Below are positions 39,146 to 50,478 of a DNA stretch of 64,000 nt, piece after piece (the stretch's first letter is position 1; each line of letters starts with the position of its first letter). The stretch covers positions 124,001 through 188,000 of the forward strand of contig NZ_SCFY01000008.1 of assembly GCF_007049795.1 (NCBI RefSeq), in the 5' to 3' direction. The stretch is from Ectopseudomonas mendocina. Its GTDB lineage: Bacteria > Pseudomonadota > Gammaproteobacteria > Pseudomonadales > Pseudomonadaceae. A program made the translations under genes and the position numbers. Below the pieces are notes generated by a model that was not told where the DNA came from, did no database searches, and worked only from the letters and a program-made list of their open reading frames with translations.

Positions 39146-40018
39146 TCAACGCTTGGACTTTTCCAGGTAGCGGAAGAAATCGCTACTCGGGTCAAGCACC
39201 AGCACATCACGCTTGTCAGCGAAGCTTTCGCGGTAAGCCTGCAGACTACGGTAGAAGGAGTAGAACTCCTGATCCTGACCGTAGGCGCGGGCGTAAATGG
39301 AAGCAGCCTGAGCATCACCGTCACCGCGCAGCTCTTCAGCTTCACGATAGGCTTCAGCCAGCAGCACGCGGCGCTGACGATCGGCGTCGGCGCGAATACC
39401 TTCAGCCAGCTCACGACCCTTGGCGCGATGCTCGCGAGCCTCACGCTCACGTTCGGTGCTCATCCGCTCGAACACGCTGCGGTTCACTTCGCGCGGCAGG
39501 TCGATAGCCTTGACTCGCACGTCGACCACTTCGATACCCAGCTCACGCTCGGCAGCGCGGTTGAGGGTCGCGGTCACATCGGCCATCAGCGCATCACGCT
39601 CACCAGATACCGACTCGTGCAGAGTGCGCTTACCAAACTGGTCACGCAGCGATGCCTCCAGACGACGCGCCAGACGCTCGTCTGCCACTTGTTTCATACC
39701 AGACGTCGCCTGATAGAAACGCTCGGCATCCTTCACGCGCCATTTGGCGTAGGCATCGACCATCAGCGCTTTCTTCTCCAGGGTCAGGAAGCGCGAGGAA
39801 GTTGAATCCAGCGTCAGCAGACGACCATCGAAGATGCGCACCTGGTTGACGTAAGGAATCTTCACATGCAGACCAGGCTGCACATCAGGCTGAACCACGC
39901 GGCCGAACTGCAGCAATACCGCACGCTCGGTCTGAGCCACGATATAGAAGCTGTTCCATGCCACCAGGGCCACAACCACGGCCACGATCAGGCCGATCAG
40001 GGACTTGTTGTTCATCAA
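39146..40018 (-). CDS. hflC: HflC, SPFH protein modulating FtsH
   Basis: 290 residues with one N-terminal membrane helix (SLIGLIVAVVVALVAWNSFYIV), then an SPFH/band 7 domain (QTERAVLLQFGRVVQPDVQPGLHVKIPYVNQVRIFDGRLLTLD) and a long charged helix (REREAREHRAKGRELAEGIRADADRQRR). With HflK it forms a periplasmic-facing cage around the FtsH protease. Its start overlaps the hflK stop by 4 bases. The second codon is also ATG. Confidence 0.95.
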   Translation of the reverse strand: MMNNKSLIGLIVAVVVALVAWNSFYIVAQTERAVLLQFGRVVQPDVQPGLHVKIPYVNQVRIFDGRLLTLDSTSSRFLTLEKKALMVDAYAKWRVKDAERFYQATSGMKQVADERLARRLEASLRDQFGKRTLHESVSGERDALMADVTATLNRAAERELGIEVVDVRVKAIDLPREVNRSVFERMSTEREREAREHRAKGRELAEGIRADADRQRRVLLAEAYREAEELRGDGDAQAASIYARAYGQDQEFYSFYRSLQAYRESFADKRDVLVLDPSSDFFRYLEKSKR

Positions 40019-41184
40019 CGGCCCTCCCGGGTACGCAGATTACGCTGCGACAGATCGCTGCTCAGCGGCACGGCCGGATCACGCGTTGTCGAATTGCTGC
40101 TGTTGGCGGAGCTGGAGGAAGAAGCGCCACCACGGCTATCGATCATCTTGTCCAGCGGCAGGTAGAGCAGGTTGTTCTGCCCCTTGTCACCGGTGACCAG
40201 AACCTTGCTGGTGTTGCTCATCACTTCCTGCATGGTGTCGATGTACAGACGCTCACGAGTGATCTCAGGCGCCTTGCGGTACTCGGTGACCAATTTGGTG
40301 AAACGATCCGCCTCACCTTGAGCGCGGGCGATGATTTCATCACGGTAACCGTTGGCCTCTTCCAGCAGACGCTGGGCCTGACCACGCGCTTCCGGAATGA
40401 CGCCGTTGGCGTACGACTCGGCCTGGTTCTTCTCACGCTGCTCGTCTTCACGGGCACGGATCACGTCATCGAAGGCTTCCTGAACTTCACGCGGCGCAGC
40501 AGCGCTCTGGATGTTCACCTGAGTGATGGTGATACCGGTCCGGTAGTTGTCGAGGAAACGCTGCAGGCGCTCACGCACCTCACTGGCCATCAGCTCACGA
40601 CCTTCGGTCAGCACCTGGTCCATCTCGGTGGAACCCACCACATGGCGCACGGCACTGTCGGTGGCGTGCTGCAGGCTGACTTCCGGCTGGTCGACGTTGA
40701 GCACGAAGTCCTGCAGATTGCTCACCCGGTACTGCACGGTCAGCGGTACTTCGATGATGTTCTCGTCTTCGGTCAGCATGGCGCCCTGCTTGCTGTAAGC
40801 GCGCTCACGCGTGACGTTTTCCTGGAACTTGCGGTCGATTGGCGGGAAATAGATATTCAGGCCAGGACCAACGGTCTCGTGGTACTTGCCGAAGCGCAGC
40901 ACCACAGCCTGCTCCTGCTCATCCACCACATAGATCGCGCTGTACAGCCATACCACCGCCAACAGGCCAAGGCCGACGAACAGCAGGCCGAAGCCACCGC
41001 CGCCGCCACTGCGACCAGATTCGTCGTCACCACGTTTCTTGCCACCGCCAAACAGCCCATTGAGGCTTTCTTGCAGCTTGCGGAACGCTTCGTCGAGATC
41101 CGGCGGCCCCTGCCGACCACCGCCTTTGCGGCCGCCCCAAGGGTCTTGATTGTTCGAGTTGCCACCCGGCTCATTCCAAGCCAT
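40015..41184 (-). CDS. hflK: HflK, SPFH protein modulating FtsH
   Basis: 389 residues from the ATG at 41184 (AWNEPGGNSNNQDPWGGRKGGG), with CGGAGA upstream. A Gly/Asn-rich cytoplasmic N-terminus precedes a membrane helix (GFGLLFVGLGLLAVVWLYSAIYVV) and the SPFH domain (DEQEQAVVLRFGKYHETVGPGLNIYFPP). A helical region and a Ser-rich tail follow. It partners with HflC. The frame to 41235 is an upstream extension without a ribosome-binding site. Confidence 0.95.
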   Translation of the reverse strand: MAWNEPGGNSNNQDPWGGRKGGGRQGPPDLDEAFRKLQESLNGLFGGGKKRGDDESGRSGGGGGFGLLFVGLGLLAVVWLYSAIYVVDEQEQAVVLRFGKYHETVGPGLNIYFPPIDRKFQENVTRERAYSKQGAMLTEDENIIEVPLTVQYRVSNLQDFVLNVDQPEVSLQHATDSAVRHVVGSTEMDQVLTEGRELMASEVRERLQRFLDNYRTGITITQVNIQSAAAPREVQEAFDDVIRAREDEQREKNQAESYANGVIPEARGQAQRLLEEANGYRDEIIARAQGEADRFTKLVTEYRKAPEITRERLYIDTMQEVMSNTSKVLVTGDKGQNNLLYLPLDKMIDSRGGASSSSSANSSNSTTRDPAVPLSSDLSQRNLRTREGR

Positions 41185-41281
41185 AGCGTTCTCCGTACTG
41201 ATAAAGCGAAGGCGCGCCCACGGCGCGCCGGCCAATGCTACCCAAAGCCCTATGGTGACAGCAAAGCCACTGTCCCAGGCT

Positions 41282-42583
41282 TTATTGCAAAGTATGTTGC
41301 TCGATGAAGGTCTGAGGCTCCAAACCTTCGCGACTCACCAGGCGATTGAGCTCGACTCGCGGCAAACGTACCGCCAGCAAGCTATGCCCCAACTCGTCAT
41401 GCTCCTCGCTCTGCACTGCCCCCAGCGCGAAGAACTGCGCACGCAGTCGCCCCAAGCGTTGCGGCAATTGCAGCGTAGCGACGAACAAATCTTCACCCAG
41501 CAGCTCCGCCACTGCTTGACGCAACAGTTCAAGGCCACGTCCCTCGCGGGCCGACAACCAGACGCGTAGCGGTTTGCCATCAGCATCGCGCTGGATCTGC
41601 GGCTCGACACCATCCAACAAATCCAGCTTGTTGTATACCTCGAGCATCGGCAATTCGTGTGCGCCGATCTCCTTGAGCACGTTCTGCACCTGCTCGATCT
41701 GCGCCATACGCTCGGGCTCATGGGCATCGATAACGTGCAGTAGCAGATCGGAGTTGCTCGACTCTTCCAACGTAGCACGGAAGGCTTCGACCAGTTTGTG
41801 CGGCAGGTGACGAATGAAACCCACGGTATCGGCCAGCACGATCGGCCCCAGGTCGTCGAGTTCGAGACGCCGCAAGGTCGGGTCGAGCGTGGCGAACAAC
41901 TGATCAGCCGCATAAACCTCGGAGGTCGTCAGGGCATTGAACAGCGTGGACTTGCCAGCGTTGGTGTAACCCACCAGAGAAACCGAAGGAATGTCCGCGC
42001 GCCTGCGCCCACGGCGCGCCTGCTCGCGCTGACTGCGCACCTTCTCGAGCTTCTGCTTGATCTGGCGAATGCGCACGCGCAGCAAGCGGCGGTCGGTTTC
42101 CAGCTGGGTTTCACCTGGGCCACGCAGACCGATACCGCCCTTCTGCCGCTCGAGGTGGGTCCAACCACGCACCAGGCGCGTGCTCATGTGATCGAGCTGA
42201 GCCAGCTCGACCTGCAACTTGCCTTCGTGGGTGCGCGCACGCTGCGCGAAGATATCGAGGATCAACCCCGTACGATCAAGCACACGACATTCGAAAGCGC
42301 GCTCGAGGTTGCGCTCCTGGCTCGGTGTCAGGGTGTGATTGAAGATGACCAGATCGGCCTCAACAGCCTTGACCTGGTCGCGCAACTCCTCGACCTTGCC
42401 GCTGCCGATGAGAAACTTGGCAGTCAGGCGACTGCTGGGCACGCTAAAGAAAGCGACCATGTCAGCACCCGCCGACATGGCCAATTCTTGGAACTCCTGG
42501 GGATCTTCGCTCGCCTCGGAGTCTTGGCCTTCCAGATGAACCAGGATGGCCCGCTCACCGCCCTCATGACGCTCGAAGAACAA
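41282..42583 (-). CDS. hflX: GTPase HflX
   Basis: 433 residues. The N-terminal HflX domain (SAGADMVAFFSVPSSRLTAKFLIGSGKVEELRDQVKA) and helical linker (LVRGWTHLERQKGGIGLRGPGETQLETDRR) precede the G domain with G1 GYTNAGKSTLFN, G3 DTVGFIRHLP and G4 NKLD. It binds the 50S subunit and splits stalled or stress-damaged ribosomes. It lies 12 bases after hfq, as in most gamma-proteobacteria. Confidence 0.96.
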   Translation of the reverse strand: MFFERHEGGERAILVHLEGQDSEASEDPQEFQELAMSAGADMVAFFSVPSSRLTAKFLIGSGKVEELRDQVKAVEADLVIFNHTLTPSQERNLERAFECRVLDRTGLILDIFAQRARTHEGKLQVELAQLDHMSTRLVRGWTHLERQKGGIGLRGPGETQLETDRRLLRVRIRQIKQKLEKVRSQREQARRGRRRADIPSVSLVGYTNAGKSTLFNALTTSEVYAADQLFATLDPTLRRLELDDLGPIVLADTVGFIRHLPHKLVEAFRATLEESSNSDLLLHVIDAHEPERMAQIEQVQNVLKEIGAHELPMLEVYNKLDLLDGVEPQIQRDADGKPLRVWLSAREGRGLELLRQAVAELLGEDLFVATLQLPQRLGRLRAQFFALGAVQSEEHDELGHSLLAVRLPRVELNRLVSREGLEPQTFIEQHTLQ

Positions 42584-42595
42584 TGCAGCCCCCTA

Positions 42596-42877
<282 letters not shown>

Positions 42878-42956
42878 TCAATTTCAATAGTTTTAGTAGG
42901 TAAACAATGGCTTCAGGCCGTCCCACCCCCAAGGATAGACGACCAGCGGCAAGGTC

Positions 42957-43928
42957 TCATTTCAATATGGAGACGCTTCCCAGGTATTTCAAGACGCGAG
43001 ACAGATTGTCGCAGGCCAGGCTATCGAGCCAATGCACGTTCTCCCAACCGCGTAACCAGGTGAACTGACGCTTGGCCAGTTGCCGAGTAGCGATGATGCC
43101 CCGCTCGATCATTTCGTCCCGGGACAGCTCGCCATCGAGGTATTCCCATACCTGGCGATAACCCACCGCCCGTATAGACGGCAATCCCGCGTGCAAGTCA
43201 CTTCGTCTACGCAGGGCTTGGACCTCTTCCACGAAACCCTGTTCCAACATCACCCGAAATCGTTGAGCGATGCGGTCATGCAAAACCTGACGCTGCGCTG
43301 GTGCGATAGCAAGCTGAACAACAGTATAGGGTAATTGCCCGGCGCCTGATGTGCCCATATCGGGATTTCCTGCAGCCTGGCGCAGGCGATGTTCGGTCAT
43401 GCTCATACCGCTAAGACGATAGACCTCGAGCGCCCGAGTCAGACGCTGCGGATCATTGGGATGGATACGCGCAGCGGACTGCGGATCGACCGCTGCCAGC
43501 TCCCGATGCAGCACCTCCCAGCCTTCGGCCGCCGCACGCGCCTCCAGCTCGGCGCGGATCGCCGGGTCAGCACTGGGCATATCGGCCAGCCCTTCCAACA
43601 AGGCCTTGTAGTAGAGCATGGTGCCGCCGACCAACAGGGGGATACGCCCGCGCGCAGCACTCTCAGCCATCGCGGCCAGCGCATCGGTGCGAAATTCCGC
43701 CGCCGAATAGCTCTCGGCCGGGTCACGAATATCAATCAATGCATGGGGAAACGCGTCCAGAACGTCGCGCTCCGGCTTGGCCGTGCCGATGTCCATACCG
43801 CGGTAGACCAGCGCCGAATCGACGCTAATCAGGTCACACGGCAACACGCGAGCGAGCTCCAGGGCCAGGTCGGTCTTGCCGGCAGCGGTCGGCCCCATCA
43901 GGAAGATTGCAGGAGGAAGCGAAGACAT
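42957..43928 (-). CDS. miaA: tRNA dimethylallyltransferase
   Basis: 323 residues from the ATG at 43928 ([51 protein letters not shown]). P-loop GPTAAGKT and the [16 protein letters not shown] substrate region are intact; [18 protein letters not shown] is the second conserved block. It prenylates A37 of tRNAs that read U-initial codons. It lies between mutL and hfq, the standard order; hfq promoters often lie within miaA. Confidence 0.96.
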   Translation of the reverse strand: MSSLPPAIFLMGPTAAGKTDLALELARVLPCDLISVDSALVYRGMDIGTAKPERDVLDAFPHALIDIRDPAESYSAAEFRTDALAAMAESAARGRIPLLVGGTMLYYKALLEGLADMPSADPAIRAELEARAAAEGWEVLHRELAAVDPQSAARIHPNDPQRLTRALEVYRLSGMSMTEHRLRQAAGNPDMGTSGAGQLPYTVVQLAIAPAQRQVLHDRIAQRFRVMLEQGFVEEVQALRRRSDLHAGLPSIRAVGYRQVWEYLDGELSRDEMIERGIIATRQLAKRQFTWLRGWENVHWLDSLACDNLSRVLKYLGSVSILK

Positions 43929-43981
43929 CGATATGACTCGAAACACGAAGACGGGCGCCCCTGACTCAGGGCTTCATTCAA

Positions 43982-45853
43982 TTACTGACCACGCATGAAC
44001 AGCTTGTCGAGCTGATCCATGCTGAGTTGCGTCCAGGTCGGACGCCCGTGGTTGCACTGGCCGCCGCGCTCGGTCTGCTCCATATCACGCAGCAAGCCAT
44101 TCATCTCGGGAAGGGTCAGGCGCCGGTTGGCGCGCACCGCGCCATGACAAGCCATGGTCGCCAGGAGTTCGTTGAGATGCGCCTGGATGCGGTCGCTGGT
44201 GCCGTACTCCAGTAGGTCGGCCAGCACATCACGCACCAACTGGGTGGCCTCGGCCTGTTTGAGCAGGGCCGGAATCTGGCGAATCGCCACGGTTTCTTCA
44301 CCGAGACGCTGCAGCTCGAAGCCCAGGCGCTGGAACCATTCACTATGCTCCTCGGCGCAATCGGCTTCGCGCTGACTGAGGGCGATTGACTCAGGCACCA
44401 GCAACGGCTGGCCACGCAAACCTTCGCTGGCCATGGCATGTTTCAGGCGCTCGTAGGTGATGCGCTCGTGGGCGGCGTGCATATCCACCACCACCAGGCC
44501 CTGAGCGTTTTCGGCAAGGATGTAAACGCCTTTGAGCTGCGCCACGGCGTAACCGAGTGGTGGAATATCGCCCTGCTCCTGGGGCATGGGCTGAACCTGG
44601 GTACTCGGCAGTGGCGAAAAATACTCGCGATATGCAGCCTGGGCTTCACCAGCGGATACGCCGGGATTACCGGCAGGCTGCTGGTAGCCAGCACCACTGC
44701 CGCGCCAGGCCGGCTGCGCAGTGGCCTGCGGGGTTTCAAGTATGCTGGCGGCCAGGCCCATCTCGCCTTGCGGGCCGAACTCCCCGGCGGCCTGGCCGGT
44801 CGGGCGCACCATGGGCGATATGGCCGCCGGGGCCGCCACCTGATCCTCCGGGCGCACATCGGCCAGGGCACGATGCAATGTGCCGTAGAGGAAGTCATGA
44901 ACCATGCGACTGTCGCGGAAACGCACTTCATGCTTGGTCGGGTGAACGTTGACGTCCACCGTCGACGGATCGATTTCCAGAAACAGCACGAAAGTCGGGT
45001 GGCGACCATTGAACAGTACGTCGCGATAGGCCTGGCGCACCGCATGCGCAACCAGCTTGTCGCGCACCATGCGGCCGTTGACGTAGAAATACTGCAGGTC
45101 CGCCTGACTACGGGAGAAGGTCGGCAACCCGACCCACCCCCACAAACGCAGACCACTGCGCTCGATCTCGATTGGCAACGCCTGTTCGAGAAAAGCCGGG
45201 CCACAGACTGAAGCGACGCGGCGCGCACGACTGATCTCGTCGCCCGCCTCGTGCAGAGCGAACACGGTCTTGCCGTTGTGACGCAGGTGGAAACCGACAT
45301 CGAAGCGGGCCAGCGCCAGACGCTTGATCACTTCCTGCAGGTGATCGAACTCGGTCTTCTCGGCACGCAGGAACTTGCGGCGCGCCGGGGTATTGAAGAA
45401 CAGGTCACGCACTTCCACCGAGGTGCCGACTGGATGCGCGGCAGGCTGTATCCGCGGCTCCATGTCACGGCCTTCGGTTTCCACCTGCCAGGCCTGCTCG
45501 GCATCTGCGGTACGCGAAGTCAGGGTCAGGCGCGACACCGAACTGATCGACGCTAACGCCTCCCCACGAAAGCCCATGCTGAGCACGGCTTCGAGGTCTT
45601 CCAACTCACGGATCTTGCTGGTGGCGTGGCGCGCCAAGGCCAGCGGCAGATCGTCCGGGGCGATGCCGCCACCGTCGTCGCGCACCTTGAGCAGCTTGAC
45701 GCCACCTTGCTCGACTTCGACATCGATGCGTCGCGCACCGGAATCCAGGCTGTTTTCCAGCAATTCCTTGGCGACCGACGCCGGACGCTCGACCACCTCG
45801 CCGGCAGCAATCTGGTTGGCCAGGCGCGGGCTGAGCAAATGAATACGGGACAT
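43982..45853 (-). CDS. mutL: DNA mismatch repair protein MutL
   Basis: 623 residues from the ATG at 45853 ([39 protein letters not shown]). GHKL ATPase motifs are intact ([35 protein letters not shown]). The C-terminal domain carries the endonuclease motif [12 protein letters not shown] of nicking MutL proteins, consistent with the lack of MutH in Pseudomonas. A Pro/Gln-rich linker (about 340-430) separates the domains. The start lies just before the amiB stop is fully cleared (8-base gap), indicating coupling. Confidence 0.96.
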   Translation of the reverse strand: MSRIHLLSPRLANQIAAGEVVERPASVAKELLENSLDSGARRIDVEVEQGGVKLLKVRDDGGGIAPDDLPLALARHATSKIRELEDLEAVLSMGFRGEALASISSVSRLTLTSRTADAEQAWQVETEGRDMEPRIQPAAHPVGTSVEVRDLFFNTPARRKFLRAEKTEFDHLQEVIKRLALARFDVGFHLRHNGKTVFALHEAGDEISRARRVASVCGPAFLEQALPIEIERSGLRLWGWVGLPTFSRSQADLQYFYVNGRMVRDKLVAHAVRQAYRDVLFNGRHPTFVLFLEIDPSTVDVNVHPTKHEVRFRDSRMVHDFLYGTLHRALADVRPEDQVAAPAAISPMVRPTGQAAGEFGPQGEMGLAASILETPQATAQPAWRGSGAGYQQPAGNPGVSAGEAQAAYREYFSPLPSTQVQPMPQEQGDIPPLGYAVAQLKGVYILAENAQGLVVVDMHAAHERITYERLKHAMASEGLRGQPLLVPESIALSQREADCAEEHSEWFQRLGFELQRLGEETVAIRQIPALLKQAEATQLVRDVLADLLEYGTSDRIQAHLNELLATMACHGAVRANRRLTLPEMNGLLRDMEQTERGGQCNHGRPTWTQLSMDQLDKLFMRGQ

Positions 45854-45861
45854 GACACTCA

Positions 45862-47289
45862 CTACTGGGCTGCCAGCGCTGTGGCGGGTATCTGCAGTGT
45901 CTGGCCGACCTTGATCACATCGCCATTGAGCTTGTTGGCACTGCGCAGGGCGGCCAGGCCGATCTGGTAACGCTGAGCGATCAACGCCAGGCTTTCGCCA
46001 CGGGCAACCACGTGTTCGCGCGGGCCAGCGGCGATCTTGCCTTCGTCGCGCAACCAGGCGACGTATGTGCCGGGCGGTGGGTTTTCGTGGAAGAACTGTT
46101 TGACCCCCGAAGTAATCGAGCGGGCCAGCGCCTGCTGATGACTGGCGGTGTGCAGTTTTCTCGCCTCGTTGGGATTGGAGATGAAGCCGGTTTCCACCAG
46201 GATCGAGGGTATATCCGGCGATTTCAGCACCATGAAGCCTGCCTGTTCGACACGGCGCTTATGCAGCGGAGTGATGCTGCCCATGTTCGACAACACCTTC
46301 TGCCCCACATTGAGACTGGAGGACAGAGAAGCGGTCATCGACAGGTCCAGCAACACACCAGCAAGCATCTTGTCCTTGTCATCGAGGCTGACGTTGCCGG
46401 CGCCACCGATCAGGTCGGACTGGTTCTCGGCGTCGGCCAGCCAGCGCGCGGTCTCGGATGTTGCACCCCGTTCGGACAAGGCATAGACCGAAGCGCCGAA
46501 CGCCGAGGAGCGCGGCGCCGCGTCGGCATGAATGGAGACGAACAGGTCAGCGCCTTTCTTGCGCGCGATCTCGGTGCGCTTACGCAACGGAATGAAGTAA
46601 TCCCCCGTGCGGACAAGTTCGGCTCGGAAACCCTTTTCGGCATTGATCTGCCGCTGCAACTCTTTGGAAATGGCCAGCGTCACGTTCTTTTCGTACTGCC
46701 CCTTGACCGGCGACAGTGCACCCGGGTCCTCACCACCATGGCCGGCATCGATTGCGACGACGATATCGCGCTTGCCATTGGGCACGGGGGTCAACTTGGG
46801 TGGCGGCTGGGTCGGCGTGACCGGCACAGGAGGTTCACTGGTGGCGATACTGGGCGTTTGCGTGGCGGGTGGCGCACTGCCCTGGTCGAACAAATCGACG
46901 ACCAGACGATGGCCATATTGCTGATTAGGCGCCAGGGTAAAACTCTTCGGCGACACCGGCGCCGACAAATCGATGACCACGCGCAGGCCGTCAGCGCTGC
47001 GCTGAGCCGAGCGCACACCGGTGATCGGGGTATTGGCGAGCGAAAGCTGCTCAAGATTGGTGGCCAGCTTGGCACCAGTGACATCGATGACGATGCGATC
47101 AGGTGCGGCCAGGGTGAACACACTGTGCTGTACCGGCCCAGACAGATCGAAGACCAGACGAGTATTGTCCGGGGCACGCCACAGACGCACGCTCCGAATA
47201 TCGGAGGCAGCCAGGGCCTCGGCAGCCAGGGCCGCCAACAACACTCCCACAGCGGTAACCAGCGCGCCTATGCGCATAACCAACCCCAT
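45862..47289 (-). CDS. amiB: N-acetylmuramoyl-L-alanine amidase AmiB
   Basis: 475 residues with a signal peptide ([24 protein letters not shown]). Domains: AMIN ([30 protein letters not shown]), a Pro/Thr-rich linker, Amidase_3 with zinc site [14 protein letters not shown] and [11 protein letters not shown], then [21 protein letters not shown]-terminal LysM ([20 protein letters not shown]) follows. It cleaves septal peptidoglycan during cell separation, under EnvC/NlpD-type control elsewhere. The tsaE-amiB-mutL order is conserved. Confidence 0.95.
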   Translation of the reverse strand: MGLVMRIGALVTAVGVLLAALAAEALAASDIRSVRLWRAPDNTRLVFDLSGPVQHSVFTLAAPDRIVIDVTGAKLATNLEQLSLANTPITGVRSAQRSADGLRVVIDLSAPVSPKSFTLAPNQQYGHRLVVDLFDQGSAPPATQTPSIATSEPPVPVTPTQPPPKLTPVPNGKRDIVVAIDAGHGGEDPGALSPVKGQYEKNVTLAISKELQRQINAEKGFRAELVRTGDYFIPLRKRTEIARKKGADLFVSIHADAAPRSSAFGASVYALSERGATSETARWLADAENQSDLIGGAGNVSLDDKDKMLAGVLLDLSMTASLSSSLNVGQKVLSNMGSITPLHKRRVEQAGFMVLKSPDIPSILVETGFISNPNEARKLHTASHQQALARSITSGVKQFFHENPPPGTYVAWLRDEGKIAAGPREHVVARGESLALIAQRYQIGLAALRSANKLNGDVIKVGQTLQIPATALAAQ

Positions 47290-47299
47290 CGCTTCTTAT

Positions 47300-47767
47300 T
47301 CATTGCTTGCTGCTCAGGGCCTTGCACCAGGCCTCCCCTCGAGCCCCATGCCCCTGCAGCAACAGCGAACGGCCGCTCGCTTGGTGGCTAATGGTAATGT
47401 CCAGGTCGGGCTTTGGCAAAACGCCTGCACCACGCTGCGGCCACTCGATCAGGCACAGGGCATCCCCCTCGAAGTAATCACGGATGCCGAGAAACTCCAG
47501 CTCTTCAGGATCGACCAGACGGTAAAGATCGAAATGAAAGGCGCGCACGTCGCCAATTTCGTAGGGTTCGACCAGGGTAAAGGTCGGGCTTTTGACCGCA
47601 CCAGCATGGCCCAGGCCGCGCAAAATGCCACGTGAAAGGGTGGTCTTGCCGGCGCCCAGATCACCATGCAGATAGATGATGCCCAGGCCACCGCTGATCT
47701 CGGCAATCCGCGCCCCCAACGTCAGCATCGCAGCTTCGTCAGCCGCTTCGAGTTTCACTTCACACAA
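47300..47767 (-). CDS. tsaE: tRNA threonylcarbamoyladenosine biosynthesis ATPase TsaE
   Basis: 155 residues if started at the TTG at 47767, chosen because GGAGGAG lies 8 bases upstream; upstream in-frame starts overlap or precede that site. Walker A is [13 protein letters not shown] and the switch region reads [35 protein letters not shown] and LIEWPQRG are also typical. It drives TsaBD in t6A37 formation. Its start lies within the 3' end of the nnr gene (13-base overlap). Confidence 0.9.
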   Translation of the reverse strand: MCEVKLEAADEAAMLTLGARIAEISGGLGIIYLHGDLGAGKTTLSRGILRGLGHAGAVKSPTFTLVEPYEIGDVRAFHFDLYRLVDPEELEFLGIRDYFEGDALCLIEWPQRGAGVLPKPDLDITISHQASGRSLLLQGHGARGEAWCKALSSKQ

Positions 47768-49252
47768 GGACACAACTCCTCCAATAACTGACGAATGGCG
47801 CAAGGCAGGTCACCAGCAGCCAGCCCGCGCCCCTGCGCAGCCAGCACCTCACCGGCCCGCGCATGCAGCCACACCGCCAGGCAGGCCGCATCATACGCTG
47901 CCATACCTTGCGCCAGCAGTGTGCCAATCAATCCCGCCAGCACATCTCCCAACCCCGCGCCCGCCATCGCCGGATGGCCGCGATCACACAACGCCAGCCG
48001 CCCGCCCGGTTCAGCGATCAAGCTGCCTGCGCCCTTGAGCACCACTACCAGCCCGAAACGTTGCGCTAACGCTCGCGCCGCAGCCGGCCGATCCGCCTGC
48101 ACGCTTGCGGTATCGGAGCCCAGCAAGCGCGCCGCCTCGCCCGGGTGCGGCGTGAACACACCCTGACCAGGCGCGGTGACCTGGCCGGCAGCCAGAAGAT
48201 TCAGCGCATCGGCATCCCAGACCTGAGGGACATCGAGACCGCTGACAGCAGACAGCAAACTGCGCGACCAGGCGCCCTGCCCCAGGCCAGGCCCTACCAC
48301 ACAGACATCGGCGCGTTCGCTCAGTGCCAACAACTGATTGGCGGAAGCGATTGCAGCGCACATGATTTCAGGCCGCCGCACCAGGGACGCCGCAACGTGC
48401 TCGGGACGAGTCGCCAGTGATACCAGGCCGGCACCGGCGCGCAATGCGCTATCAGCACAGAGCAGCGCAGCGCCGCCCATACCCAGATCCCCCCCCGACC
48501 ACCAGCAGATGACCGAACTGCCCCTTGTACGCCACAGGCGAGCGGGCGCTCAACCGTGGGAGGTTGGCGGAATCGAGGCGCTGCGCCACGCTGGGCGCCT
48601 GGGCCGAAAGTTGAGCGTCGCCCTGCAGATCATCGAACTGCAGCTCGCCGCATAGCTCCGGACCAACTCCCGTCAGCAGGCCGAGCTTGAGGGCGATGAA
48701 GGTCACGGTCAGATCGGCGCGCACTGCCACACCGAGACACGCGCCGCTGTCAGCATTCAAGCCAGAAGGAATATCTACCGCCAGCACCGGCAAGCCACTC
48801 TGGTTGAGCATGCGTATCGCCTGGCCATAAGGCTCACGCACCGCCCCAGCCAGGCCCGTGCCAAGCAACGCATCGACCAGGATGCCAGCCAGTGGCGCGC
48901 ATTCGCTCCAGGGCAGGATATCCACGCCTGCACGCCTGGCCTCGGCACAAGCCTGAGCAGCGTCGCCACTCAGCGCAGCGGGATCGCCCACCGCCAGCAC
49001 ACGCACACGCCACCCAGCACGCCGAGCCAGAGCGGCAATCAGGTAGCCATCACCCGCATTATTGCCGCGCCCAGCCACTACGGTGATTTCGTCGGCATCC
49101 AGCCAGCGCCTGCGCAAGGCGCGCCAGGCCGCATGTGCCGCGCGTTGCATCAACTCGAAGCCAGGGGTGCCGGCGGCGATCAGTTGCGCATCCAGCGAAC
49201 GCACCTGTTCGGCGCTGTGCAGGCTCAACGGTAAAGAGGCGGGTAGATGCAT
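47755..49252 (-). pseudogene. nnr: Bifunctional NAD(P)HX epimerase/dehydratase, frameshifted at a G8 run
   Basis: One gene appears as two frames. From the ATG at 49252 the N-terminal epimerase reads normally (LHSAEQVRSLDAQL...ITVVAGRGNNAGDGYLIA...VLAVDIPSGLNADSG). At GQFGHLLVVGG the frame shifts at a run of eight G (minus strand, 48489-48496) and soon stops at 48452. The dehydratase continues in another frame from MGGAALLCADSALRAGAGLVSLATRPEH, with GPGLGQG, HPGEAARLLG and GHPAMAGAGLGDVLAGLIGTLLAQG intact. Seven G would restore GGDLGMGGAALL, the expected family sequence. The enzyme repairs hydrated NAD(P)H. Possible causes are a sequencing error, a real inactivation or slippage at the G run. 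Confidence 0.85.
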
Positions 49253-49313
49253 GGCTCGCTCGCAGCGTATGTCTGGCAGAATTATACCCACGTCCATCGC
49301 CTGCGCCCGTCCC

Positions 49314-50378
49314 ATGTCCGATCAAACCCTCGACCTCGACGCCCTCGCCCTGTCCATCAAGGACTGGGGACGTGAGCTGGGCTTTCAGCAAGTCGGCATC
49401 ACCGATGTCGAGCTGGGAGAGCACGAGGCGCACCTGCAACGCTGGCTCGATGCTGGCTACCAGGGCGAGATGGACTACATGGCCGCCCACGGCAGCAAAC
49501 GCTCGCACCCGGATGAGCTGGTGCCCGGCACCCTGCGCGTGGTGTCCCTGCGCATGGACTATCTGCCCGGCGATACGCAGATGGCCCAGCGCCTGCAGGA
49601 GCCGGAGCAGGCCTACGTGTCGCGCTACGCCCTGGGCCGCGACTACCACAAGCTGATCCGCAAGCGCCTGCAGCAACTGGCCGAACGCATCCAGCAACAG
49701 ATCGGTCCGTTCGGCTACCGCGCCTTCGTCGACAGTGCCCCAGTGCTGGAAAAGGCCATCGCCGAAAAGGCCGGCCTCGGCTGGATAGGCAAGAACACTC
49801 TGGTGCTCAATCGCAAGGCCGGCAGCTACTTCTTTCTCGGCGAGCTGTTCGTCGACCTGCCACTGCCGGTGGACGCACCGCATGGCAGCGAGCATTGCGG
49901 ACGCTGCAGCGCATGCATGGATATCTGCCCCACAGCGGCCTTCGCCGGCCCCTACATGCTGGACGCCCGGCGCTGCATTTCCTACCTAACCATCGAGTTG
50001 AAAGGCCCGATCCCCGAAGAGCTGCGTGCGCACATCGGCAACCGGGTGTTCGGCTGCGACGATTGCCAGATCGTCTGCCCCTGGAATCGCTTCGCTCGCC
50101 CCACCGAGCAGGGCGACTTCCAGCCGCGCCACGGCTTGGACAACAGCGGCCTGGCCGAGCTGTTCCTGTGGACGGAAGAAGAATTTCTCAGTCGTACCGA
50201 AGGTTCACCGCTACGCCGCGCCGGCTACGAGCGCTGGCTACGTAACCTGGCAGTCGGTCTTGGCAATGCGCCTTCGACCATCCCGGTGCTGCAGGCGCTC
50301 AATGCCCGCCGCGAACACCCGTCGGAACTTGTGCGCGAGCATGTGGAATGGGCGCTGGATCGGCACAACGCGCTGTAG
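49314..50378 (+). CDS. queG: Epoxyqueuosine reductase QueG
   Basis: 354 residues from the ATG at 49314 (SDQTLDLDALALSIKDWGRELGFQQVGITD). The cobalamin-binding N-terminal part (GYQGEMDYMAAHGSKRSHPDELVPGTLRVVSLRMDYLP) and two 4Fe-4S motifs (CGRCSACMDICPTAAF and CDDCQIVCPWNRF) are intact, followed by HEAT-like C-terminal helices. It catalyses the last step of queuosine synthesis in tRNA. It is divergent from nnr by 61 bases. Its TAG stop is part of a palindromic repeat. Confidence 0.95.
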   Translation: MSDQTLDLDALALSIKDWGRELGFQQVGITDVELGEHEAHLQRWLDAGYQGEMDYMAAHGSKRSHPDELVPGTLRVVSLRMDYLPGDTQMAQRLQEPEQAYVSRYALGRDYHKLIRKRLQQLAERIQQQIGPFGYRAFVDSAPVLEKAIAEKAGLGWIGKNTLVLNRKAGSYFFLGELFVDLPLPVDAPHGSEHCGRCSACMDICPTAAFAGPYMLDARRCISYLTIELKGPIPEELRAHIGNRVFGCDDCQIVCPWNRFARPTEQGDFQPRHGLDNSGLAELFLWTEEEFLSRTEGSPLRRAGYERWLRNLAVGLGNAPSTIPVLQALNARREHPSELVREHVEWALDRHNAL

Positions 50379-50413
50379 CCCGGATGAATTTTCCCGGATT
50401 TCACCCGGGCTAC
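50375..50413. repeat. Palindromic repeat overlapping the queG stop codon
   Basis: GTAGCCCGG (50375-50383) and CCGGGCTAC at 50405-50413 are inverted arms, with an inner TTTTCCCGG segment. The first GTAG supplies the queG TAG stop (50376-50378). Confidence 0.65.
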
Positions 50414-50445
50414 ACGAGTGAACGCCAGCACCGCGACAACCGCTC

Positions 50446-50466
50446 GGTGCGCGCGGCGCACCCTAC
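50446..50466. repeat. Short palindrome ending CCCTAC after queG
   Basis: GGTGCGC (50446-50452), loop GCG, GCGCACC (50456-50462), then CTAC. It resembles the right arm of the repeat at 34134-34186. Confidence 0.6.
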
Positions 50467-50478
50467 GAGCGGGTTCAT

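Noticed and set aside
47755..49252. NnrD and NnrE as two separate overlapping genes.
   Set aside because: The break falls inside a conserved segment at a G8 run, and one base removed rejoins a normal bifunctional protein.
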